Origin: CAZSTA01 sp964609495 [NCBI: uncultured bacterium]
Lineage (GTDB): Bacteria > CAZSTA01
NCBI GenBank assembly: GCA_964609495.1
Contig: CAZSTA010000140.1
Location: 1-9,532, forward strand
DNA length: 9,532 nt
Direction: 5' to 3'
In this document: one piece after another, positions 1-5,400 of the stretch
How positions within the stretch are numbered: position 1 is the stretch's first letter
How the letters are laid out: each line of letters begins with the position of its first letter
Translations under genes and position numbers: made by a program
Notes under the pieces: model-generated
What the model was told of the DNA's origin: nothing
Seen by the model: the letters and a program-made list of their open reading frames with translations, nothing else
Database searches by the model: none

Positions 1-181
1 CAGCCCAGAAGGGATCATCTCCCCCGTGGGTAACCAGACGGAAATACATATCTTCGACAGATTTTTCCGGATCTACATCTACAGGCCCAGCCGCTAATGC
101 GACCGAACCTATTGCCCAACCAATGACCAAGGCTACAAGCAAAGTAGCCACTGACAAATATACTATTTTGTTCATTTTCAC
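1..181 (-). CDS. Sugar-type ABC transporter substrate-binding protein, N-terminal part (runs off window)
   Basis: Only the first 60 codons are in the window. They encode a signal peptide (Lys-rich start, hydrophobic stretch at about residues 6-29, probable signal peptidase I site after Ala-Leu-Ala at 28-30). The start of a mature domain follows, with Tyr-Phe-Arg-Leu-Val-Thr-His-Gly-Gly-Asp-Asp-Pro-Phe-Trp. That pattern is typical of the first beta strand and ligand loop of periplasmic sugar-binding proteins of the ribose/xylose type (Peripla_BP_4-like). The likely role is capture of a sugar outside the membrane for an ABC importer whose other genes would lie beyond coordinate 1. I chose GTG at 181 because AAGGAGGTG at 200-192 ends 10 nt upstream. 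ATG at 175 is in frame two codons later and is possible, but sits 16 nt from the site. Family is inferred from a short segment; the secretion signal is clear. Confidence 0.72.
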   Translation of the reverse strand, partial: MKMNKIVYLSVATLLVALVIGWAIGSVALAAGPVDVDPEKSVEDMYFRLVTHGGDDPFWA

Positions 182-227
182 AGCTATTTTGCACCTCCTT
201 AATTTCTCAAAAAGGTTTTCATAAATT

Positions 228-237
228 TTCCGCGGAA
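228..237. promoter_or_regulatory. 10-bp palindrome, possible operator
   Basis: TTCCGCGGAA is a perfect palindrome with a central CG, 47 nt upstream of the substrate-binding protein start. LacI-type sugar regulators bind CG-centred palindromes, so an operator for a sugar regulator is conceivable. The arms are short and no regulator gene is in view, so this is only a candidate. Confidence 0.2.
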
Positions 238-449
238 GCTCTTTGCACCGAGCTAGATTTTATGGCTCTTTGAGGAAAAGTATGATAATGAGATTAAAGA
301 TGATTATATAACTCGATTTTAACAAATTTAGCTAGTGATTTACTCCCCTAATATTCCGAATTATATGAGAGACTACTTCAACCCAATTTACGCCCTGTTC
401 TATCACTTGATGAATCACCATTATTATCTCGTATGGTTCACACAAATTC

Positions 450-476
450 TCAAAGGCCCGATTTTATATAAGCCAT
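450..476 (-). CDS. Possible 8-codon leader peptide ORF
   Basis: ATG at 476 lies 4 nt after AAGGGGGTGA, a near-perfect match to the anti-Shine-Dalgarno complement, and about 37 nt downstream of the 513-518 promoter -10. It reads Met-Ala-Tyr-Ile-Lys-Ser-Gly-Leu and stops at TGA (452-450). The strong ribosome site with nothing else to serve is the only support. It could be a leader peptide controlling the long 5' leader of the substrate-binding protein gene, or chance. Confidence 0.25.
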   Translation of the reverse strand: MAYIKSGL

Positions 477-512
477 CGCTCACCCCCTTTTTGTTTCTTG
501 CTCTACTTAATC

Positions 513-540
513 ATTCTACCACGACATTATTTTTTGTCAA
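513..540 (-). promoter_or_regulatory. Sigma-70-type promoter for the substrate-binding protein gene
   Basis: On the minus strand TTGACA (540-535) is followed after 16 bp by TAGAAT (518-513). Transcription would start near 506 and give a leader of about 325 nt before the GTG at 181. It lies downstream of the terminator at 714-753, so it can drive the transporter gene independently of the upstream promoter. Confidence 0.6.
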
Positions 541-713
541 GCCCACTTGAGCAGCCCCAGCAGATAAACCTATCAATTAAATCCACTGCTCAGTTCTCTT
601 CTACCTATCTTATTTCAGAAGCCATAAACGATGAGCAAGGTATTATAGTATCTCTAAATACGAAGTATAGACTAAAGTGAACACCTCCTTCCTTGAAGAT
701 TCTCGAAACTCAC

Positions 714-753
714 AAAAAAAGGAACTTCTCTTATCTATCGTGTGAGAAGCCCC
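714..753 (-). terminator. Intrinsic terminator of a ~100-nt transcript
   Basis: Read on the minus strand, GGGGCTTCTC (753-744) pairs with GAGAAGTTCC (730-721) in a 10-bp stem that includes two G-U pairs, with a 13-nt loop and a run of seven T (720-714). It sits about 100 nt downstream of the promoter at 851-823 and ahead of the promoter at 540-513. It therefore ends a short transcript rather than the AEC transporter message alone. Confidence 0.7.
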
Positions 754-816
754 TTGTTCAACAAAGCTCAAAAGGCCAAGATAAAGGTCAGGCCACTAAA
801 CGCACTTCACTCACGC
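714..816 (-). ncRNA. Candidate small RNA or attenuator leader, ~100 nt
   Basis: The stretch is bounded by a consensus promoter (-10 at 828-823, predicted start near 816) and the intrinsic terminator ending at 714. It has no reading frame of note. An internal segment (769-746) can pair AGCUUUGU with ACAAGG plus downstream GGCUUC, which uses the 5' arm of the terminator and so could act as an antiterminator. GGCC/GGCC arms lie further upstream (about 793-771). I do not recognise a known riboswitch or sRNA family. It could be a free small RNA or a premature-termination leader for the sugar transporter gene downstream. Confidence 0.45.
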
Positions 817-822
817 AAGTGT

Positions 823-851
823 ATTGTAACATATTTAGTCGCTATTGTCAA
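823..851 (-). promoter_or_regulatory. Consensus sigma-70-type promoter
   Basis: On the minus strand TTGACA (851-846), 17 bp spacer, TACAAT (828-823). It begins 24 nt after the AEC transporter stop codon and reads away from it, so it starts a new transcription unit whose first product is the ~100-nt RNA ended at 714. Confidence 0.75.
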
Positions 852-874
852 GCAAAATTTCCAAAAAATCTCGA

Positions 875-1780
875 TTATTGAATACCTATTATAAATAGAA
901 GTATTAAAGGTGTAGTGAATAAGCTAATGATGGTACTCACGAAGACTATAGATGCTACTAGTTCAGGATCGGCTTCGAATTTAGCAGCTAAGATGAAGCT
1001 GGTCACTGCTGAGGGCATCGCCGATACCAGAAGGATCACATTTCTTGTTGCTCCCTGTAGTCCTGTTATGCTAACGAAGATAATCGCTAGAAAGAGACCT
1101 AAACCGATGCGCAGGAACGATCCTACCATCGTCAAAGGCAGAGATTTCAATCTAGTGTTATTCAAGTTGTATCCAAGAGTGAATAGCACTAAAGGAATAG
1201 CGATACTACCCAATAGCTCTATCGGCTTGAGTACCATCTGAGGAAGATGGACCCCGCTTAGATTGATCACTACTCCCGCGACGGCGGCATAGATGAGGGG
1301 GAGCTTGAAAACCTCCTTTACATCACTCAGGACATTTCCTTCCCCAGAAGCTATATATACGCCCAGTAGATAGATGAGGAAGGTATTAGCGACGAAGAAG
1401 AGGATAGCTTTAGAGAGTCCCTCCTCACCAAAGGCCAGAAGACATAAGGGAAGAGCCATATTTCCCGAATTCATAAACATCACTGGCAAGTAGAAACCTC
1501 TAGCCTTAATCTTGGATAAGTAAGAGAATAACCAAGCTCCTCCTCCACATCCTAGGGAGATGAAGAAGACCGAGAGGGCAAGCATTACCAACTCTTTTGG
1601 AATTACCCTCTTAGATAGAAGTGAGGAGAACGCCAAGCAAGGAGAACCTATATAGATCACGATATCTGTGATCGTTCGCATATTGATTTTCTTGAGTCTT
1701 CCGAAGGTGAAACCCACTCCAATAACAGTGAAGACCGGAACAACCACGTTGAGAAGACGGATAATAATCTCAGCCCTCAA
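875..1780 (-). CDS. AEC (auxin efflux carrier) family transporter
   Basis: A 301-residue integral membrane protein of the auxin efflux carrier/malate permease family (Mem_trans; the bile acid/AEC fold). About ten hydrophobic segments are visible, roughly at residues 9-29, 38-58, 64-88, 97-117, 122-143, 157-177, 188-206, 217-238, 245-268 and 276-299. The diagnostic loop Met-Asn-Ser-Gly-Asn-Met-Ala-Leu-Pro-Leu falls near 102-111, matching the N-x-GN-x-xLPL motif of the family. Length is usual. Bacterial members move organic acids such as malate or malonate; the substrate here is unknown. The start is TTG at 1780, behind AGGGGA about 6 nt upstream; no better start lies nearby. It follows cimA by 45 nt without a terminator and probably shares the T-box-controlled message, so an acid connected to isoleucine synthesis is a reasonable but untested idea. 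Confidence 0.88.
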   Translation of the reverse strand: MRAEIIIRLLNVVVPVFTVIGVGFTFGRLKKINMRTITDIVIYIGSPCLAFSSLLSKRVIPKELVMLALSVFFISLGCGGGAWLFSYLSKIKARGFYLPVMFMNSGNMALPLCLLAFGEEGLSKAILFFVANTFLIYLLGVYIASGEGNVLSDVKEVFKLPLIYAAVAGVVINLSGVHLPQMVLKPIELLGSIAIPLVLFTLGYNLNNTRLKSLPLTMVGSFLRIGLGLFLAIIFVSITGLQGATRNVILLVSAMPSAVTSFILAAKFEADPELVASIVFVSTIISLFTTPLILLFIIGIQ

Positions 1781-1799
1781 ATCTTTTCCCCTCTATGCA

Positions 1800-1814
1800 G
1801 GGGAGAATCTCCCC
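1800..1814 (-). repeat. GC-rich hairpin between cimA and the AEC gene
   Basis: GGGGAGA and TCTCCCC are perfect complements around one base, giving a 6-bp stem with a 3-nt loop in RNA. There is no T-run, so it is not a normal intrinsic terminator. The CUCCCC arm could also pair with the AGGGG ribosome site of the downstream gene, so it may tune translation or mark mRNA processing. Confidence 0.4.
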
Positions 1815-1825
1815 CCTATATTTTT

Positions 1826-3421
1826 CTATGCCTGCTCGACTTCTAGTTCTTTTTGGGAGATAGTCTTCAACAGTCCATATTCGATGCTATCGACGAGCGC
1901 CTGCCAACTCGCCTCGATGATGTTCTCCGAAACTCCCACCGTCTCCCAACTCTTCCCATCATTACTCGATTCAATAAGCACTCGAACCAATGCGGCGGTC
2001 CCGGCCTTCTCATCAAGGACGCGCACCTTAAAATCAGTTAATCTGATATCCTTCAAGGCAGGATAAATTTGCTCTAAAGCCTTTCTCAAGGCTCGATCCA
2101 AGGCATGAACCGGCCCATCTCCTTCGGCCGCAGTGTGGACAACCTCATCTCCTACCCTCACCTTGATAGTAGCCTCGGAGAGAGTAGGAAGATCACCCTT
2201 CTTCTCTACGATTACTCGGAAGCCTTCCAGATGGAAGAAGGGATTATGCTCTCCCATAGCCTCTCTCATCAACAGCTCAAAACTGCCCTCAGCCGCCTCG
2301 AATTGGTATCCCTCATACTCCAACCGCTTCAACTTCTCTATGATCTCGCGCGTATGGGGGTCATCCTTATCAAGGTCCAACCCATACTCCGTGGCCTTGT
2401 AGAGGATACTGCTTCGTCCAGATAACTCTGATACCAGAACTCGCCGGTGATTCCCCACCTTCTCTGGATCAATATGCTCGTAAGTCTGAGCCGCTCTTTG
2501 AACCGCTGAGACATGTATACCTCCTTTATGAGCAAAACTGCTATGTCCCACATAAGGTTGACGCTCATCGTGGCTTAAATTAGCCAGCTCGCTCACATAT
2601 CGAGAGAGATGCGTTAGGTTCGCTAGCATTCCATCCCCTAAACATCTCACTCCCATCTTCAACTCCAAGTTGGGAATTACTGAACAAAGATTTGCGTTTC
2701 CGCATCGCTCGCCATAGCCATTGATCGTCCCCTGAACATGCTCAACTCCAGCCATCACCGCAACTAAGGTGTTAGCAATTGCAACCCCCGAATCGTTATG
2801 AGCGTGAATTCCCATAGGCACGTTCTTGAAGAGAGCGAGCATCTCCTCGACAATGTCTTGAAGCGGAATTGTCAGCACTCCTCCATTGGTGTCGCATAAT
2901 ACTAAACAATCGGCAGATGCCTCCTGGGCAACACGTAACGTATCAACAGCATAATCAGGATTATTTTTGAAGCCATCAAAGAAGTGCTCCGCATCATAAA
3001 TAACCTCCTTGCCCAATTTCTTAAAATATGAAACGGAGTCGGAGATCATCCGAAGGTTCTCCTCCAGTGTAGTTCTAAGTGCCGCGGTGACGTGGAAATC
3101 CCAACTCTTGCCGACGATGGTTACCACTGGAGTATTTGAAGCGGCTAAAGCTTTGATATTATAATCATCCTCAACAGGAACGTTCGCTCGTCTGGTACTT
3201 CCGAAGGCAGCGATCTTAGCGTGCAGAAGAGGGACATCCTGAATAGCTCGAAAGAACTCAATATCCTTGGGATTAGATCCTGGCCAACCTCCCTCGATAT
3301 AATCTACTCCTAGCTCATCCAATCTCTGGGCTATCTTTATCTTATCCTTTACTGAGAAGGAGACCCCCTCTCCTTGAGTGCCATCTCGCAAAGTCGTGTC
3401 ATACAATCTGACTCGCCTCAT
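1826..3421 (-). CDS. cimA: (R)-citramalate synthase, isoleucine pathway
   Basis: A 531-residue enzyme of the isopropylmalate/homocitrate/citramalate synthase family, closest in form to the long CimA type. It condenses acetyl-CoA with pyruvate to (R)-citramalate, the first step of the threonine-independent route to 2-oxobutyrate and isoleucine, in the cytoplasm. The N-terminal TIM barrel opens with Leu-Tyr-Asp-Thr-Thr-Leu-Arg-Asp-Gly (6-14; catalytic Arg and metal-binding Asp). The metal-binding His-Ala-His-Asn-Asp falls at 206-210, and Gly-Tyr-Gly-Glu-Arg-x-Gly-Asn-Ala follows near 235-243. The C-terminal part from about residue 395 is the LeuA-type allosteric dimer domain that senses the end product in this family. 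I place the start at ATG 3421 because GGGGG at 3435-3431 ends 9 nt upstream; the upstream in-frame TTG at 3427 would leave only 3 nt. The isoleucine-type T-box leader agrees with CimA over LeuA. Confidence 0.92.
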   Translation of the reverse strand: MRRVRLYDTTLRDGTQGEGVSFSVKDKIKIAQRLDELGVDYIEGGWPGSNPKDIEFFRAIQDVPLLHAKIAAFGSTRRANVPVEDDYNIKALAASNTPVVTIVGKSWDFHVTAALRTTLEENLRMISDSVSYFKKLGKEVIYDAEHFFDGFKNNPDYAVDTLRVAQEASADCLVLCDTNGGVLTIPLQDIVEEMLALFKNVPMGIHAHNDSGVAIANTLVAVMAGVEHVQGTINGYGERCGNANLCSVIPNLELKMGVRCLGDGMLANLTHLSRYVSELANLSHDERQPYVGHSSFAHKGGIHVSAVQRAAQTYEHIDPEKVGNHRRVLVSELSGRSSILYKATEYGLDLDKDDPHTREIIEKLKRLEYEGYQFEAAEGSFELLMREAMGEHNPFFHLEGFRVIVEKKGDLPTLSEATIKVRVGDEVVHTAAEGDGPVHALDRALRKALEQIYPALKDIRLTDFKVRVLDEKAGTAALVRVLIESSNDGKSWETVGVSENIIEASWQALVDSIEYGLLKTISQKELEVEQA

Positions 3422-3467
3422 CGTCAATTTCCCCCTTTATCGAAATATTATCCTGATTTATAGAAAT

Positions 3468-3498
3468 AAAAAAAACCTCGTCCGAGAAAGGGACGAGG
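3468..3498 (-). terminator. T-box regulatory terminator upstream of cimA
   Basis: On the minus strand CCTCGTCC (3498-3491) and GGACGAGG (3483-3476) form a perfect 8-bp stem with a 7-nt loop, followed by eight T (3475-3468). It comes 5 nt after the T-box sequence, which can instead pair with the start of this stem to form the antiterminator. It lies 46 nt before the cimA start. Confidence 0.9.
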
Positions 3499-3741
3499 AA
3501 TCTCGCGTTACCACCCTAATTGATCGAATATCGATCCACTCAACAGGTACAGGATAAACATACCCGATACCCTCTCCCTCTAACGGGGGAGAATCGGCCC
3601 CGCCTACTCCTCATCAGTTTCAGCTAGCAACTCCAGGATGATTTTCAGTAGGTTCAGGGAAGTGGCTCTCACCTGGTAGCACCTCTCTGTTTCCCCTAAC
3701 TCTACCTACTCTTTCCCTTCTTCGTCTTTCGACTATATTTA
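3468..3741 (-). promoter_or_regulatory. T-box riboswitch leader, isoleucine-type
   Basis: The leader senses uncharged tRNA and controls read-through into cimA. The conserved T-box sequence AGGGTGGTAACGCG is at 3517-3504. Its UGGU bulge would pair with a tRNA ending ACCA, fitting the A discriminator of tRNA-Ile. Stem I landmarks are present: GAGTAG near 3711-3706, AGAGAGG near 3687-3681, and the 3' strand with GAA then ATC-A at about 3645-3639. The ATC at 3642-3640 is in the specifier position and reads isoleucine, although a second ATC follows directly so the register is slightly uncertain. The start site is predicted near 3741 from the promoter. Low charged tRNA-Ile should favour the antiterminator and expression of cimA and the AEC gene. 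Confidence 0.9.
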
Positions 3742-3747
3742 GCAGAT

Positions 3748-3776
3748 ATTATATCACAAATATGAATAATTGTCAA
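3748..3776 (-). promoter_or_regulatory. Perfect consensus sigma-70-type promoter of the T-box operon
   Basis: On the minus strand TTGACA (3776-3771), 17-bp spacer, TATAAT (3753-3748). Both hexamers match the consensus exactly. It lies 43 nt downstream of the J-domain gene stop and ahead of the T-box leader, so control of this operon rests on tRNA-dependent read-through rather than promoter strength. Confidence 0.85.
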
Positions 3777-3819
3777 TAGTCTTTCGCCTAAAATTCGTAA
3801 AACTTCTTTAATCTAAAGG

Positions 3820-4776
3820 CTACCTTCCAAATAAACGCTCAATAACACTTTTCTTTTTCTTCCTTTCCTCCACATCAAATCCACCTTCTCTACGAGCTAT
3901 GCGGTGATTAGGATCTATCTCTAATATCCCCTTATATTCCTTCTTCGCGGCTTCGTTCATACCTCGCTTCTTATACGATCTGGCTAACTCTAACCTATAA
4001 TCTATATTTTTAGGATCATTGCTTATAGCTCTCTTATAGTCTCCAGCAGCTCTCAAAAAGCCTCCCTCCTGTCGAAGGTGACTCCTAGCTAAATAAAAAT
4101 AACACTCAGCACTAAATTGAGGAGAAGGTGATAAGCTTAAGGCCTTAGAAAGCTCATCTAACGCCTGGCTATACATAGATTTAGAGAAGTAGTCCATACC
4201 TCGCAGGAGATAAATTCGAGCTCTATCCTCCCTAGATGGCTTGAGAATAGAAGTAGAGGTTGTTTTTTTAGGAGTAACAACTTCCCCAGTAGCTATGGCC
4301 TCTCTTTTCAAAGTCTCAATATATCTACGTCGCTCCTCAGGATTGCGAAGGATCTTCTTAGCTGCTGAGATCACCCTGAACCTAGCGGTAGCTATAGACT
4401 TCTGACGAGGATCCTTAAATTTATCGGGATGAAATACCTTAGCTAGGGTTCTATAAGCTTTCATTATGTTATTGTCACTAGCCGAAGGCTCAAGTCCTAA
4501 TACCTTAAAATAGGGGGGATTAGACGATAAGCTAAGTATATCCTTAATAGACTTATTATATTCCTCTCTCCTTACCGGATCGCGTAGCACCTGAAAAGCC
4601 TTCTGGAGAACATCGGATAGATCTTTAAGCCAAGCTCTCTTCTGAGGATCATTGGTGTTCTCCGAATCTAGCACTTTTAATAAGAAAGCGCAAGTCTCTT
4701 CGAGTTCCTGAGGAGGCGAATCTGGACGAACCCCAAGTATCTCATAATATGTCAGCTCTCTTTCTTTCAAATCCAT
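3820..4776 (-). CDS. Double J-domain TPR protein (DnaJ-like)
   Basis: A 318-residue soluble protein. Residues about 9-75 resemble a J domain (Tyr-Tyr-Glu-Ile-Leu-Gly-Val opening, Leu-Arg-Asp-Pro-x-x-Arg-x-x-Tyr ending) but lack the His-Pro-Asp tripeptide. Residues 88-152 are a second J domain with His-Pro-Asp at 116-118 and the same Asn-Pro-x-x-Arg-Arg-x-Tyr ending. A linker leads to three tetratricopeptide repeats (about 184-217, 222-257, 259-292) and a basic tail (Lys-Lys-Lys-Lys near 306-309). No signal peptide or membrane segment is seen, and the Gly/Phe and zinc regions of true DnaJ are absent. The intact domain should stimulate an Hsp70 ATPase while the TPRs bind a client or partner; that is inference from family. 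I chose ATG 4776, 8 nt after GGAGG (4789-4785), over the TTG at 4791, which overlaps that ribosome site. Confidence 0.82.
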   Translation of the reverse strand: MDLKERELTYYEILGVRPDSPPQELEETCAFLLKVLDSENTNDPQKRAWLKDLSDVLQKAFQVLRDPVRREEYNKSIKDILSLSSNPPYFKVLGLEPSASDNNIMKAYRTLAKVFHPDKFKDPRQKSIATARFRVISAAKKILRNPEERRRYIETLKREAIATGEVVTPKKTTSTSILKPSREDRARIYLLRGMDYFSKSMYSQALDELSKALSLSPSPQFSAECYFYLARSHLRQEGGFLRAAGDYKRAISNDPKNIDYRLELARSYKKRGMNEAAKKEYKGILEIDPNHRIARREGGFDVEERKKKKSVIERLFGR

Positions 4777-4895
4777 AACCCTAGCCTCCAAATATAAGCA
4801 ACCCTTAGGAAGTAACTACTCAGGCTTGTCATCTTCTATATCTCTCTAATCAACTTATATTGTTTATACCCAAAATCACTATAGCTTAGACCTTG

Positions 4896-5033
4896 TCAAG
4901 GATGTGATCCATCTGTATCATAGGTTACTATCTGATTCTCACTTAGCAGTTCTCTGATTACCTTCCCGCTCTTATCTCCCCCCTCCCCTCTAGCACCCTT
5001 ATCGCTTACAGTCAAGATACTAACTCTAATCAT
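4896..5033 (-). pseudogene. Truncated moaB/mogA (molybdopterin adenylyltransferase) remnant
   Basis: A 45-codon frame beginning ATG at 5033, 10 nt after the PII-like gene, reads Met-Ile-Arg-Val-Ser-Ile-Leu-Thr-Val-Ser-Asp-Lys-Gly-Ala-Arg-Gly-Glu, then Asp-Lys-Ser-Gly-Lys-Val-Ile-Arg-Glu-Leu-Leu. This matches the N-terminus of MogA/MoaB proteins, which adenylylate molybdopterin in molybdenum cofactor synthesis. Normal members are about 160 residues. Here the frame stops at TGA (4898-4896) before the nucleotide-binding Gly-Gly-Thr-Gly segment, and only 257 nt separate the PII-like and J-domain genes, so most of the gene is gone. An adjacent frame reads Asp-His-Ile-Leu-Asp-Lys-Val and then stops, suggesting a frameshift on top of a deletion. 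Function is very unlikely to be retained. Confidence 0.68.
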
Positions 5034-5043
5034 TCCCTAGTAA

Positions 5044-5400
5044 TTAATCTGGATTGAAAAGGTCACCTCTGATAGTAGATATCGGGAAAGCGAACATTAT
5101 CCCCGTATTTGGTTTACTAAAATCGCTTAGTATCCTCGATACCGCCTCAGAAGCCTCCTTTAAAGTGTCATCTCCTTCGACGATGCTGAAGATAGTCTTA
5201 CTCCGTCTTCGTGCTCCCTCCTCCCAATCCAATTCTCTGAACATCGAACCCCCCCCAAAGATATAATGCTCCATCCCCTCACTATCTAAGATCGTTGCTC
5301 CTTTAATCCCTATATCCTTAAAGGCTGTTAATATATCGGGCAAAAATTCCGTTCGGTTAAGCACTACAAAGAGAGCATAGATTTGTTCCCGTTCCTTCAT
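5044..5400 (-). CDS. PII-like small regulatory protein
   Basis: A 118-residue protein with the spacing of the PII (GlnB/GlnK) ferredoxin-like fold. A first beta strand and helix (Ala-Leu-Phe-Val-Val-Leu... Leu-Pro-Asp-Ile-Leu-Thr-Ala-Phe) lead to Ile-Lys-Gly-Ala-Thr-Ile-Leu-Asp-Ser-Glu-Gly-Met at about 32-43. A loop region follows at 44-66 and a second half ends in Asn-Thr-Gly-Ile-Met-Phe-Ala-Phe-Pro-Ile near 97-106, comparable to the PII C-loop. The uridylylated Tyr of the classical T-loop and the usual GRQKG stretch are not recognisable, so it is PII-like rather than GlnB. ATG at 5400 follows the dehydrogenase TAG with no spacer, and its GGGGGAG ribosome site lies inside the dehydrogenase gene, which implies coupled translation. 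A nucleotide- or metabolite-sensing partner of that dehydrogenase is plausible but unproven. Confidence 0.65.
   Translation of the reverse strand: MKEREQIYALFVVLNRTEFLPDILTAFKDIGIKGATILDSEGMEHYIFGGGSMFRELDWEEGARRRSKTIFSIVEGDDTLKEASEAVSRILSDFSKPNTGIMFAFPISTIRGDLFNPD

Larger units (their letters stand above)
182..874. other. Long intergenic region with regulatory elements, no protein gene
   Basis: About 690 nt between the AEC transporter stop and the substrate-binding protein start. Seen on the minus strand: a consensus promoter (851-823), an intrinsic terminator (753-714), a second promoter (540-513), and inverted arms TGAGCAG/CTGCTCA (548-554, 586-592) just upstream of that promoter. Also present are a tiny SD-led reading frame (476-450), a TATAAT-like hexamer at 308-303 with no good -35, a 10-bp palindrome TTCCGCGGAA (228-237) and AGCTC/GAGCT arms (237-241, 250-254). 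The open frames here are short, lack ribosome sites and resemble no family I know. No terminator was recognised directly after the transporter stop at 875. Confidence 0.6.

Noticed and set aside
786-797. GGTCAGGCC resembling part of the bacterial SRP RNA core
   Set aside because: The rest of the conserved SRP loop is absent and the surrounding sequence does not fold that way.
335-881. Three plus-strand open frames of 60-71 codons (335-550, 498-680, 693-881)
   Set aside because: They lack ribosome sites, overlap each other and minus-strand promoters and a terminator, and have AT-driven composition with no recognisable family.
915-2425. Plus-strand open frames opposite the AEC and cimA genes (915-1241, 1668-2066, 1853-2041, 2105-2425, 2133-2402)
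   Set aside because: They are antisense shadows of two clear, full-length gene families.
2338-2568. Minus-strand 76-codon frame inside cimA
   Set aside because: It lies wholly within cimA in another frame and has no ribosome site or family resemblance.
3777-3819. Possible terminator after the J-domain gene
   Set aside because: Only a 5-bp AT stem (CTTTA/TAAAG) with a weak T-run is present, so it is not convincing.
4777-4895. Possible promoter for the J-domain gene (TTGACA at 4899-4894 on the minus strand)
   Set aside because: No -10 lies at 16-18 bp; the nearest TATAAA is about 25 bp away and TATAGT only 10 bp away.
5054-5266. Plus-strand frame opposite the PII-like gene
   Set aside because: Antisense shadow; the minus-strand gene has a ribosome site and operon context.
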